A stretch of DNA of 64,000 nucleotides, taken from Pseudomonas sp. v388. GTDB lineage: Bacteria; Pseudomonadota; Gammaproteobacteria; Pseudomonadales; Pseudomonadaceae. The notes under the pieces are model-generated. The model was not told where the DNA came from, searched no databases, and worked only from the letters and a program-made list of their open reading frames with translations. The stretch spans positions 1-64,000 of the forward strand of contig NZ_RHQN01000002.1 in NCBI RefSeq assembly GCF_003935425.1, given 5' to 3'. Of the stretch, positions 55,457 to 64,000 are shown piece after piece (the stretch's first letter is position 1; each line of letters starts with the position of its first letter). The position numbers and the translations under genes are program-made.

Positions 55457-55471
55457 TGTAGTTATACTACA
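55457..55471. promoter_or_regulatory. Palindromic operator before the RpiR regulator
   Basis: TGTAGTTATACTACA is a perfect palindrome apart from its central base, close to the HexR-type site pattern TGTA(A/G)T...A(C/T)TACA. A second, imperfect one (TGTGGGAATAATCCTACA) lies at about 55547-55564. Both would suit autoregulation. Confidence 0.6.
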
Positions 55472-55598
55472 TGACCTGCAAACCGCCCAGTTAAACGAGG
55501 CTCAAACCTCGCATCCAGGCCCACATACGGCAAAACGGCCATTTTTGTGGGAATAATCCTACATCATTGACCCTGGCGACCCATGCATTCGGCCGGTC

Positions 55599-58091
55599 CT
55601 ACACCGGCCGACTCAATATCCCGATCATGACATCCGCTTCGACGGGCCTGCTGATCAGGTAACCCTGGACCTCGTCGCAACCATGCGCCCTGAGAAATGC
55701 CAGTTGGTCCTGATTCTCCACGCCTTCGGCCACTACCTCCAGGCCCAGGCTGTGGGCCATGGAAATGATCGCCTGAATAATGGCCGCATCCTCGGTTCCT
55801 TCTCCCAGCCCACGAATGAACGCCTGGTCGATCTTCACGTAATCCACGGGGAAGCGCTTCAGATAACTCAATGAAGAGTAGCCGGTACCGAAATCATCGA
55901 TAGCCAGTTTCACACCCAGCTCATGCAACTGCAGGAAGGTCGCGATGATGTGTTCGACGCTGTCGAGCAGTTGGCTTTCGGTCAGTTCCAGCTCCAGGTA
56001 TTGAGGCGCCAACCCGGTTTCATCGAGCACCTGCCGGACCAGGCTGACCAGTTTGCCCTGGCGCAACTGATGCACCGACAGGTTGACCGAAACCCGAATC
56101 GGCGCCAGTCCCTGGCGCTGCCACTCGCAGGCCTGCCAACACGCCTGCCGCAAGACAAACTCCCCGATGGCGCCAATCAGGCCGGTTTCCTCGGCCAGAC
56201 CGATGAACTCGCCCGGCGGCACCATACCCCGCTCCGGATGGCGCCAGCGCACCAGCGCCTCGGCGGCATCCATGCGTCCGTTCTTGAGGGTCAGCTTGGG
56301 CTGATAGAACACTTCCAGCTGGCGCTCTTCGATGGCTTTGCGCAGCTGGATCTCCAGTTGCAGGCGTTCCAGGGTGCTGGCTTGCAGGCTGTCGGTGAAG
56401 AACTGGAAGTTGTTCCCGCCCAGATGCTTGGCGTGCTGCATCGCCATGTTTGCCTGGCTGACCAATGCGGGAATTTCCCGGGCCGAGTCCGGCAACAGGC
56501 TGATGCCCACCGACGCGCTGACCACCAGATCATGGCCGGCCACCGACAACGGCGTGCGCAGCTTGGTCAGCAGGCGGCTGGTAACCCGCGCCAGGCTCGA
56601 CAGGTTGGCATAACCATCGAACAGCACGGCGAATTCGTCGCCGGAAAGCCGCGCGATAGTGTCGGCTTCCGGCAGCGTGCTGCTCAGTCGGCGGGCTACA
56701 TGCTTGAGCAACTGGTCGGCAACTTCGTGGCCCAGGCTCTCGTTGAGCAGCTTGAACCGGTCCAGATTGATGTGCAGCAACGCCAGACTGCGCCCGCCTT
56801 GTCGCACTCGCAGGCTGGCTTCACGCAAACGATCCCGGAACAGCGAACGGTTGGCCAACCCGGTCAGCTCATCGAAATGGGTCAGGTAACGCATGCGCTC
56901 TTCCGACTCCCGACGCGCCGAGAGATCCGCCAGGAAACCCACGATATGACTGGTGTTGCCGGCCGAGTCGCGGACCACGCTCAGTTGCAGCCATTGCGGA
57001 TACAGCTCGCCGTTCTTGCGCGTTTCAATCAGTTCGCCTTGCCAGCTGCCGGTCAGCTCCAGTGACTGGCGGATGGTCTGAAAGTGACGGCGCGCGTCCC
57101 GACTGCTGGCGATATCCATCGCCTTGCGGCCGATGACATCTTCCGGCTCGTAGCCCGATACCCGGCTGAACGCACGGTTGACGGTCAGGATGTTGTAATC
57201 CGGGTCAAGGATCAGAATGCCTTCGCTGGCCGCCTCGAATACCGTTGCGGCCAGGCGCGGCGGGCTTTTGCTCAGTGCCTGATTGGCCTCCTCCAGCTCA
57301 AGCGTGCGTTGCATGACCCGGCTCTCCAGCCCAGCTTGCGCCTCCATGAGGCTGACTTCGGCCTGGCGCCGTTGCTCGATCTCTTTTGCCAGCTCCTTGT
57401 TGAGCTGGGCGCTGCGGGTCTGGGCCTGCTGCAGATGCTCGATCAGCGCCTGGTTCTGAAAGCGGCGCAGCAGCCCTCGCAGGATCAGGCGGTTGACTTG
57501 CCAGGCGACGACGACCAGCGCAAACAACAGGATCAGGCCCAACCAACCCCAACCGCGCAAAGGAACATCGGCACCCAGGAAAAGATAGAGAATCGGCGGC
57601 ACCAGGCACGGCAGGCTGAAGGCCAGAAACGCCCAGAGGCTGACCGCATAGGCCACGCTCGCTGAAAGCGTGGCCGCACCGATCAGGCCGAAAACCCATG
57701 CCTGTTGTTCGAAATTATCCACCGGCACCATGACCCACGCGGCGGTAGCCAGGGTCAGGCCGCTGACACCGGCTCCCAGCAGGAACATGCGCTGCCAGAT
57801 GGGCGCTGCCTGGCGCTCCGGTGATGCATTGCGAAAGGCGGCAACCTGGGAAACCCGCAGGCAGATCAATGCCGCCAGCCAGCCCAGCCAGATGCTCACC
57901 CGCAGGTAGCCTTGCGGACTCCAGAGCAGCCAGGCGCATACCAGGCCGTTGATAAGCATGAACAGGGTCGGCAGCACCGATCCCTGGTAGAGCAAGCGTG
58001 TCCGCTCGACTGCCAACTGGCTGGCGAACTGTTTGAGAAGGCCGCGGCGACTGCCGTCATAGGCGTCGTTCGCGCTGAAACTGTCTGTCAT
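55599..58091 (-). CDS. Membrane GGDEF/EAL protein with PAS domain
   Basis: An 830-residue c-di-GMP enzyme. A membrane block of about six helices (about 30-210) is followed by a coiled coil (about 215-285), a PAS domain (about 290-400), a GGDEF domain with active-site motif SGDEF (RLSGDEFAVLFDG) and an EAL domain with EALVRWRHPERG and DDFGTGYSSL. The EAL site looks complete, so phosphodiesterase activity is likely; SGDEF departs from GG(D/E)EF and may be active or only GTP-binding. The start is uncertain between 58091 and 58118. It lies between the RpiR gene and uvrD. Confidence 0.88.
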   Translation of the reverse strand: MTDSFSANDAYDGSRRGLLKQFASQLAVERTRLLYQGSVLPTLFMLINGLVCAWLLWSPQGYLRVSIWLGWLAALICLRVSQVAAFRNASPERQAAPIWQRMFLLGAGVSGLTLATAAWVMVPVDNFEQQAWVFGLIGAATLSASVAYAVSLWAFLAFSLPCLVPPILYLFLGADVPLRGWGWLGLILLFALVVVAWQVNRLILRGLLRRFQNQALIEHLQQAQTRSAQLNKELAKEIEQRRQAEVSLMEAQAGLESRVMQRTLELEEANQALSKSPPRLAATVFEAASEGILILDPDYNILTVNRAFSRVSGYEPEDVIGRKAMDIASSRDARRHFQTIRQSLELTGSWQGELIETRKNGELYPQWLQLSVVRDSAGNTSHIVGFLADLSARRESEERMRYLTHFDELTGLANRSLFRDRLREASLRVRQGGRSLALLHINLDRFKLLNESLGHEVADQLLKHVARRLSSTLPEADTIARLSGDEFAVLFDGYANLSSLARVTSRLLTKLRTPLSVAGHDLVVSASVGISLLPDSAREIPALVSQANMAMQHAKHLGGNNFQFFTDSLQASTLERLQLEIQLRKAIEERQLEVFYQPKLTLKNGRMDAAEALVRWRHPERGMVPPGEFIGLAEETGLIGAIGEFVLRQACWQACEWQRQGLAPIRVSVNLSVHQLRQGKLVSLVRQVLDETGLAPQYLELELTESQLLDSVEHIIATFLQLHELGVKLAIDDFGTGYSSLSYLKRFPVDYVKIDQAFIRGLGEGTEDAAIIQAIISMAHSLGLEVVAEGVENQDQLAFLRAHGCDEVQGYLISRPVEADVMIGILSRPV

Positions 58092-58382
58092 GGCGTTTTT
58101 CTTGTCATTGATCGGCATTTCCGTGCGCCACCGGATTCGCCGGCGGCCTACAGAACCACGGCCTGAGCATGCGTCGAGCATACACAAGCGTCGGAGCGGA
58201 CCAAACACCGTGCGCGGATAAAACCCGAGAACCTGCGTCGACCCCTCGCCTGCGTTACATGCGGCGCTCAACGCTCCCGCCACTTGCGAGCCGACATGAC
58301 CGGTCGTCAGCACCCCGGATTTTTTAAGCCTCGCAGCAAAGCATGGTTTGCCCGACATGACGCGGCACCCTAGAATGCGTCG

Positions 58383-60566
58383 ATGCGCGATGATCTCTCT
58401 CTTCTTCTCAATTCCCTCAACGATGCCCAGCGGCAGGCCGTAGCGGCTTCGCTGGGTCGTCAGTTGGTCCTGGCCGGCGCTGGTTCCGGCAAAACCCGTG
58501 TGCTGGTGCATCGCATCGCCTGGCTGATGCAGGTCGAGCAAGCCTCCCCGCATTCAGTGCTGTCGGTGACATTCACCAACAAGGCCGCCGCCGAGATGCG
58601 CCACCGCATCGAGCAACTGATGGGTATCAACCCGGCCGGCATGTGGGTCGGTACGTTCCACGGCCTGGCACATCGCCTGTTGCGTGCGCACTGGCAGGAA
58701 GCCGGGCTGGTCCAGACCTTCCAGATTCTCGACAGCGACGACCAGCAGCGGCTGGTCAAGCGCGTCATTCGCGAACTGGGGCTGGACGAGCAGCGCTGGC
58801 CTGCGCGCCAGGCTCAGTGGTTCATCAACGGTCAGAAAGACGAAGGCTTGCGCCCCAAGCATATCCAAGCCAGCGGCGACCTGTTCCTGACCACCATGCG
58901 CAACATCTACGAAGCCTACGAGACCGCCTGTCAGCGCGCAGGTGTCATCGACTTCTCCGAGTTGCTGCTGCGAGCACTGGATTTGTGGCGCGATAACCCC
59001 AGTTTGCTGGCGCATTATCAGCGCCGTTTCCGCCACGTGCTGGTCGACGAGTTCCAGGACACCAACGCCGTGCAGTACGCCTGGTTGCGTCTGCTGGCCC
59101 AGGGCGGTGACAGCCTGATGGTGGTCGGCGACGACGATCAGTCCATCTACGGCTGGCGTGGCGCGAAGATCGAGAATATCCACCAGTATTCCGATGACTT
59201 CCCGGATACCGAAACCATCCGCCTCGAACAGAACTACCGCTCCACCGCCAGCATCCTCAAGGCTGCCAACGGCTTGATCGTCAATAACAGCGGTCGCCTG
59301 GGCAAAGAGCTGTGGACCGATGTCGGCGAAGGCGACTTGATCAACCTGTACGCGGCCTTCAACGAACACGATGAAGCGCGCTATGTGGTCGAGACCATCG
59401 AGAGCGTGCTCAAGACCGGCATCGCCCGCAGCGATATCGCGATTCTTTACCGTTCCAACGCCCAGTCCCGGGTACTTGAAGAAGCCTTGCTGCGCGAGCG
59501 TATCCCGTACCGGATCTACGGCGGCCAGCGCTTCTTCGAGCGTGCCGAGATCAAGAACGCGATGGCCTACATGCGCCTGCTGGAAGGTCGCGGTAACGAT
59601 GCGGCGCTGGAGCGGGTGATCAACGTACCGCCCCGCGGCATCGGCGAAAAGACTGTCGAAGCGATTCGCGAGCATGCGCGCCACTCGGATGTCTCGATGT
59701 GGGAAGCGATGCGCCTGCTGATCGTCAACAAGGGCCTCACCGGCCGGGCCGCCAGTGCATTGGGCGCGTTCGTCGAGATGATCGAGAACCTCTCGGCCAA
59801 GGTCATGGACATGCCGCTGCACCTGATGACGCAAACGGTCATCGAGCAGTCCGGGTTGATCAACTATCACCAGCAGGAAAAAGGCGAGAAAGGCCAGGCT
59901 CGGGTAGAAAACCTTGAGGAACTGGTCAGCGCCGCGCGCAACTTCGAGAACACGGACGACGACGAAGAGCTGACCCCGCTGGCCGCTTTCCTGGGTCATG
60001 CGTCGCTGGAAGCCGGCGATACCCAGGCGGAAGAACACGAAGACAGCATCCAGCTGATGACCTTGCACAGCGCCAAGGGCCTGGAATTCCCCCATGTGTT
60101 CCTGGTGGGCATGGAAGAAGGCTTGTTCCCGCACAAGATGAGCCTGGAAGAACCGGGTCGCCTTGAAGAAGAACGCCGTCTGGCCTACGTCGGGATTACC
60201 CGTGCCATGCAGCAGTTGGTCATGACATATGCGGAAACCCGTCGGCTGTACGGTAGCGAAACCTACAACAAGGTGTCGCGCTTCGTACGCGAGATTCCAC
60301 CGGCGCTGATTCAGGAAGTGCGTCTGTCCAACAGCGTCAGCCGCCCTTTCGGCGGTACGCAGAAGGTCAGCAACAGCAGCCTGTTCAGTGGCGCAGGCAT
60401 CCCCGAGACCGAATTCAAGCTTGGACAGCACGTGCAACACGCGGTATTCGGCGAAGGCGTGATCCTCAATTTCGAAGGCGCCGGCGCCCAGGCCCGGGTG
60501 CAGGTCAACTTCGCCGACGGCAGCAAGTGGTTGATGATGGGCTACGCCAAGCTGGTGCCGCTGTAG
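58383..60566 (+). CDS. uvrD: DNA helicase II
   Basis: A 727-residue superfamily 1 helicase. Walker A GAGSGKT is at 32-38, Walker B VDEFQDTNAVQYAWLRLLAQ at about 219-238, and motifs III-VI follow (GDDDQSIYGWRGAKIENI; RLEQNYRST; LMTLHSAKGLEFPHVFLVGM; RRLAYVGITRAM). It unwinds DNA in nucleotide-excision and mismatch repair. The C-terminal VQHAVFGEGVILNFEGAG end is the Tudor-like tail that binds RNA polymerase. Complete length. Confidence 0.97.
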   Translation: MRDDLSLLLNSLNDAQRQAVAASLGRQLVLAGAGSGKTRVLVHRIAWLMQVEQASPHSVLSVTFTNKAAAEMRHRIEQLMGINPAGMWVGTFHGLAHRLLRAHWQEAGLVQTFQILDSDDQQRLVKRVIRELGLDEQRWPARQAQWFINGQKDEGLRPKHIQASGDLFLTTMRNIYEAYETACQRAGVIDFSELLLRALDLWRDNPSLLAHYQRRFRHVLVDEFQDTNAVQYAWLRLLAQGGDSLMVVGDDDQSIYGWRGAKIENIHQYSDDFPDTETIRLEQNYRSTASILKAANGLIVNNSGRLGKELWTDVGEGDLINLYAAFNEHDEARYVVETIESVLKTGIARSDIAILYRSNAQSRVLEEALLRERIPYRIYGGQRFFERAEIKNAMAYMRLLEGRGNDAALERVINVPPRGIGEKTVEAIREHARHSDVSMWEAMRLLIVNKGLTGRAASALGAFVEMIENLSAKVMDMPLHLMTQTVIEQSGLINYHQQEKGEKGQARVENLEELVSAARNFENTDDDEELTPLAAFLGHASLEAGDTQAEEHEDSIQLMTLHSAKGLEFPHVFLVGMEEGLFPHKMSLEEPGRLEEERRLAYVGITRAMQQLVMTYAETRRLYGSETYNKVSRFVREIPPALIQEVRLSNSVSRPFGGTQKVSNSSLFSGAGIPETEFKLGQHVQHAVFGEGVILNFEGAGAQARVQVNFADGSKWLMMGYAKLVPL

Positions 60567-60580
60567 ACGCAACGACTCAT

Positions 60581-60688
60581 CTGTAGGAGCGGACTTGTCC
60601 GCGAAGGCGCATGCACAGACGATGCATTTTCTGTGGCGGTACAGGCCTCTTCGCGGACAAGCGGAGCGCCGCACGGTCCGCTCCCACA
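60581..60688. repeat. REP element pair after uvrD
   Basis: Inverted REP units (GTAGGAGCGGACTTGTCCGC on the left; TTCGCGGACAAGCGGAGCGC and a further GGTCCGCTCCCAC on the right) lie in the uvrD-Tim44 spacer. They are of the same class as the unit at 34948 and can also cap the uvrD message. Confidence 0.7.
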
Positions 60689-60822
60689 ATTCAAATCCTA
60701 CAGACAGATCTGAAACGTCCTACGCAAATCATGCAAAAGTCCGAAACACTAACCCGCTAGCCATGACCCTATGTGATGTGCAACATGGCGGGCGTGCAAT
60801 TCACAAATACGGGATTACCCTT

Positions 60823-61665
60823 ATGCAACGTTTTCTCAGCATCGCTATGGCGCTGTGCATCTCGCTCACTATGAGCCTGGATGCCAATGCCGCGCGTTTC
60901 GGTGGTGGCAAGAGCATGGGCTCGGCCCCATCCCATCAGGCGCGCCAGACTGCGCCCGCCACACCCGCCGCAGCCCCCAACGCTGCCGGACGCCCCGCGC
61001 CTGCCGCCAGCGGTGCTTCTCGCTGGTTGGGTCCATTGGCCGGTATCGCCGCCGGTGGCCTGCTCGCTTCGATGTTCATGGGCGACGGTTTCAACGGCCT
61101 GCAGCTGTTCGACATCCTGATCATGGGCCTCATCGCCTTCCTGATCTTCCGCTTCATTGCTCGCCGTCGGCAGCAGCAACAGCCGAAGATGGCCGGTGCC
61201 GGCGCGCCGTATCAGCGTGAAAGCAGCCAGCCTGCCCAGAACCCGATTTTCGGCAGCAGCTCGGCCAGCTCGACGGCTCCTGTGATCAACGCTCCGGCAT
61301 GGTTCAACGAACAACGCTTCCTTGAAGCCGCCCGCAGCCACTTCCAGGCGTTGCAAGAGCACTGGGACGCCAACGAGATGGACAAGATCAGTGAATACGT
61401 GACGCCGCAGATGCTGCAGTTCCTGAAAAAGGAACGTGCGGACCTGGGCGACGGCTTCCAGTCGACGTTCATCGACAACCTGAGCGTCCAGCTCGAAGGT
61501 GTCGACGATCGCGCCGACAAGACCATCGCGACCCTGACCTTCTCCGGCGTGTCCAAGACCTCACGCTTTGACCAGGGTGAAGTGTTCAGTGAAAGCTGGA
61601 ATATGGAACGCGCTCAAGGCGACAACCAGCCTTGGCTGGTGGCAGGAATTCGCCAGAACGGTTGA
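60823..61665 (+). CDS. Tim44-like domain protein, exported
   Basis: A 280-residue protein: signal peptide (about 1-23, DANA), a low-complexity Ala/Pro region (about 35-62), two hydrophobic stretches (WLGPLAGIAAGGLLASMFMG; LQLFDILIMGLIAFLIFRFI), and a C-terminal Tim44/MBA1-like domain (about 140-280: WFNEQRFLEAARSHFQALQE). Family members are membrane proteins of unknown role in bacteria. The ATG at 60823 gives the signal peptide; the frame is open further upstream. A strong terminator follows. Confidence 0.85.
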   Translation: MQRFLSIAMALCISLTMSLDANAARFGGGKSMGSAPSHQARQTAPATPAAAPNAAGRPAPAASGASRWLGPLAGIAAGGLLASMFMGDGFNGLQLFDILIMGLIAFLIFRFIARRRQQQQPKMAGAGAPYQRESSQPAQNPIFGSSSASSTAPVINAPAWFNEQRFLEAARSHFQALQEHWDANEMDKISEYVTPQMLQFLKKERADLGDGFQSTFIDNLSVQLEGVDDRADKTIATLTFSGVSKTSRFDQGEVFSESWNMERAQGDNQPWLVAGIRQNG

Positions 61666-61689
61666 ACCAGAACCCGTTCTCGCGTTCAG

Positions 61690-61714
61690 AACCCCGGACA
61701 TGTCCGGGGTTTTT
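61690..61714 (+). terminator. Terminator of the Tim44-like gene
   Basis: A perfect palindrome with arms AACCCCGGACA and TGTCCGGGGTT, followed by TTT, lies 25 bp after the stop codon. Confidence 0.88.
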
Positions 61715-61797
61715 CGTTCTGTCCTTTTGGATAGTTATTTTGAGAAAGCCGTTACGCTACTGTATAACCCGCGCCATCAAGTAAGAGGATTCGTGTC

Positions 61798-62205
61798 GTG
61801 GAAGAAGTCATCGAACAACTGCGTGAAGCAAACGAAAAGGTCCCGGTTCCGCTCGAACTGCCGGACGAAGACTTGCTCGTCGAAATCGAGGAGCAGCTGT
61901 TCATCAATATTCCCTTTGTCTTCAAGGAATTCCTCCTGACCGTCAGCGACGTGGTGTATGGCAGCCTGGAGCCGGTCACTGTGACCGACCCGCAGTCGCA
62001 CACCTATCTGCCGGACGTTGCCGCGCAAGCCTGGGACGATGGTGTGCCACGCGAGTTGATTCCGATCTGTCAGGACGGCGACGATTACTACTGCGTCGAG
62101 GAAGACGGCACCGTAGTGCTGTGGTCCGGCGAAGAAGAACTGGTGACTGAAGAGAACTGGGAATCGGTCTGGCACTGGGCGCGGGACGTCTGGCTGGAAA
62201 GCTGA
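61798..62205 (+). CDS. SMI1/KNR4 family protein
   Basis: A 135-residue acidic protein of the SMI1/KNR4 (SUKH) superfamily: LEIPLPPDE-like start (PLELPDEDLLVEIEEQLFIN), IPFVFKEFLLTVSDVVYG, then ELIPICQDGDDYYCVEEDGT and VLWSGEEELVTEENW. The superfamily includes immunity proteins for contact-dependent toxins, but no toxin gene is near, so a housekeeping role is equally possible. It starts at GTG 61798 with AAGAGG about 12 bp upstream and stands alone. Confidence 0.87.
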   Translation: MEEVIEQLREANEKVPVPLELPDEDLLVEIEEQLFINIPFVFKEFLLTVSDVVYGSLEPVTVTDPQSHTYLPDVAAQAWDDGVPRELIPICQDGDDYYCVEEDGTVVLWSGEEELVTEENWESVWHWARDVWLES

Positions 62206-62239
62206 GAGCGCCCCGATCCGCAGCTAACGGTCGCCGGGT

Positions 62240-64000
62240 TCAGTGCCCGGACGACTCGCTGTTATTGCCCAGTGTCTCCAGCAAGGCGATCTGCATCCGC
62301 GTATGCACGCGGATGAACCATCGCCACAACACAGCGGCCACCACCGCCGCCACCGCCAGAATCACCAGCAGCGACTCTCTGGTCGGCACGATACTGGCCG
62401 ACAGCGCCGCCAGCATGATGAAAATCACCACCAGCGACAGCAACGGAATCACTTCGGCCACCACCTTGCGCACGCGAGCCGTATGGCGGCCGGCCATCTC
62501 GGGCTTGACGCCCATTTCCGCCAACAGCATCGAGAGCGCCTTGAGCTTGCGATAGGCGGCGATCAGGAACGGCAACGACAGCACCACCGCCGCACCGCAA
62601 ATCCAGGCCTTCTGGGTACCGACGTCAGCTACCCAATCGCTCAGGTATTGGCCGATGCGCTCGGCAAAATAGCTGCCGCAGAAAAAGATCGCCATGACCA
62701 GCGCCAGGTTCACACCCACCTGCAGCAAAATGCGCCGGATCATTGACGCCAGCACCGCGCCCTGCCCGTGCGGCTGGATACTGCGCAGCCATTCGCCGTA
62801 CATGCCGAACACCCGTGACAGCCGCTGCGGCATCACCGAGGCCAGCTTGTTGGACAACGGATCGGCGCCGCGAATCAGGTACGGCGTCAGCAGGGTGGTA
62901 ATCGCCGAGACGGCCACTGCCACCGGATACAGGAAGTCACTGGTGACCTGCAGCGTCATCCCCAGCGCGGCGATGATGAAAGAGAACTCGCCGATCTGTG
63001 ACAGCCCCATGCCAACCCGCAGCGAAGTGCGGCCGTCGTTGCCGGCAATGAACGCTCCCAACCCGCAGGACAGCATCTTGCCCAGCACCACGGCGACCGT
63101 GATGACCGCGATGGGCCAGGCGTACTCCAGCAGGATGCCGGGGTCGATCATCAGGCCGATGGCGACGAAGAAGATTGCGCTGAACATGTCGCGAATCGGC
63201 TCGACCAGGCGCTCGATCTTCACCAACTGGCGGGATTCGGCCATGATCGCGCCAATCAGGAACGCGCCCAGCACCATGCTGTATTCCAGCTTGACCACCA
63301 GCAGGCAGAAACCGAAGCACAGGCCCAGCACCGTCACCAGCAGCATTTCGTTGCTTTCAAAACGGGCGACGTAAGCCAGCAGCCGGGGTACCAGCAGAAT
63401 GCCGACCACCAGCGCCACGATCATGAACAGCGAAAGTTTGCCGACCGTGGAGAACACTTCGCCGGAACTGACCGTGCCGCTGACGGCGATGCCGGACAAC
63501 AGCGCGATGATGCCGATGCCCAGAATGTCTTCGACGATCAGCACGCCGAAGATCAGTTGAGCGAAGCGCTCGTTCTTCATCTTCAGGTCATTGAGTGCCT
63601 TGACGATGATGGTGGTAGAGGAAATCGCCAGAATCGCGCCCAGGAACAGCGAATCCATGGTTTTCCAGCCGAAGAACTGGCCGATCTCGTAGCCGATCCA
63701 GATCATCAGGGCGATTTCCAGGAAGGCGGCGATGAACGCCGTTGCTCCCACCTTGAACAGCTTGCGCAGGCTGAACTCCAGACCCAGGCAAAACATCAGG
63801 AAGATCACCCCGAGTTCGGCCAGGGTCTTGATGGTGTCCTCGTCATGAATCAGGCCGACCGGCGGCGTGTGAGGGCCGATGATGAAGCCGGCGACGATAT
63901 AGCCCAGCACCACGGGCTGCTTGAGACGATGGAAAAGAATGGTCACCACACCCGCCACCAGCATGATCACTGCCAAGTCCTGAATGAAGTTGATGGCATG
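62240..64000 (-). CDS. KefB-type cation:proton antiporter (5' end cut by the window)
   Basis: At least 586 residues of a CPA2-family antiporter; the open frame reaches the right edge, and the first visible codons read HAINFIQDLAVIMLVAGVVT, so only the start codon or a little more is missing. About twelve helices form the Na/H exchanger domain (GYIVAGFIIGPHTPPVGLIH; ELGVIFLMFCLGLEFSLRKL; VGMGLSQIGEFSFIIAALGM). No clear TrkA-N (NAD-binding) domain follows; instead the C-terminus has further helices and a short tail. It is predicted to exchange K+ or Na+ for protons. Confidence 0.9.
   Translation of the reverse strand, partial: HAINFIQDLAVIMLVAGVVTILFHRLKQPVVLGYIVAGFIIGPHTPPVGLIHDEDTIKTLAELGVIFLMFCLGLEFSLRKLFKVGATAFIAAFLEIALMIWIGYEIGQFFGWKTMDSLFLGAILAISSTTIIVKALNDLKMKNERFAQLIFGVLIVEDILGIGIIALLSGIAVSGTVSSGEVFSTVGKLSLFMIVALVVGILLVPRLLAYVARFESNEMLLVTVLGLCFGFCLLVVKLEYSMVLGAFLIGAIMAESRQLVKIERLVEPIRDMFSAIFFVAIGLMIDPGILLEYAWPIAVITVAVVLGKMLSCGLGAFIAGNDGRTSLRVGMGLSQIGEFSFIIAALGMTLQVTSDFLYPVAVAVSAITTLLTPYLIRGADPLSNKLASVMPQRLSRVFGMYGEWLRSIQPHGQGAVLASMIRRILLQVGVNLALVMAIFFCGSYFAERIGQYLSDWVADVGTQKAWICGAAVVLSLPFLIAAYRKLKALSMLLAEMGVKPEMAGRHTARVRKVVAEVIPLLSLVVIFIMLAALSASIVPTRESLLVILAVAAVVAAVLWRWFIRVHTRMQIALLETLGNNSESSGH

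Overview
The window is a GC-rich chromosomal segment of a Pseudomonas species, probably a close relative of the P. syringae/P. fluorescens lineage. The genus call rests on gene order: the block hupA - rubredoxin reductase/rubredoxin - ubiC - ubiA - phoB - phoR - CNNM transporter - M23 peptidase - response regulator - phoU - pstBACS - MFS, the block purK-purE-LysR-aspA, and the block two-subunit pyruvate carboxylase - LysR - RpiR - GGDEF/EAL - uvrD are all familiar Pseudomonas neighbourhoods. The species call is inference. I see no tRNA or rRNA gene, prophage, insertion sequence or CRISPR array inside the window.

Layout. 1-300: two tandem strong promoters of rRNA-operon type, reading leftwards out of the window. 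298-3791: glutarate/lysine catabolism (CoA transferase, glutaryl-CoA dehydrogenase, divergent LysR). 4200-7110: proton-translocating NAD(P) transhydrogenase pntAA-pntAB-pntB. 7293-8786: acetyl/succinyl-CoA transferase. 9107-13642: a small envelope-protein island (DUF1127, three DUF2388 paralogues, a large DUF4105 protein, two short minus-strand genes). 13909-17756: HU protein, rubredoxin pair, ubiquinone entry genes ubiCA, a small secreted protein. 17917-30530: the phosphate regulon (phoBR, pst-phoU), with Pho boxes before phoB and pstS, and three less-studied genes set between phoR and phoU. 30695-36623: MFS transporter, thioesterase, mutarotase, small membrane proteins, purEK. 36811-42107: aspartate/asparagine/alanine use (LysR, aspA, AGCS symporter, asparaginase). 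42165-44386: bestrophin and a YeeE/YedE sulfur transporter. 44433-47888: a MocR-type regulator whose linker is encoded by a DnaA-box array, a divergent PaiB-like protein, two GNAT acetyltransferases. 47988-49585: a HipA-family toxin with a downstream HTH partner and three phased operators. 49810-54182: pyruvate carboxylase subunits and their LysR. 54136-64000: small conserved protein, RpiR regulator, GGDEF/EAL protein, uvrD, Tim44-like protein, SMI1/KNR4 protein and a KefB-type antiporter cut by the right edge.

Most of the window is ordinary core genome. The points most worth a second look are: (1) five DnaA-box-like units at an exact 12-bp period, plus a sixth box out of frame, inside the coding sequence of the MocR regulator at 45608-45710; (2) the hipA-then-HTH gene pair, in reversed order, with three similar palindromic operators 41-42 bp apart; (3) the DUF2388 x3 - DUF4105 operon, whose last protein carries both an HELTH zinc-protease motif and a later His/Cys pair; (4) a cluster of ACTGT/ACAGT repeats around the DUF1127 gene with no cognate regulator next to it; (5) a 39-bp near-perfect palindrome over the pstB stop codon.
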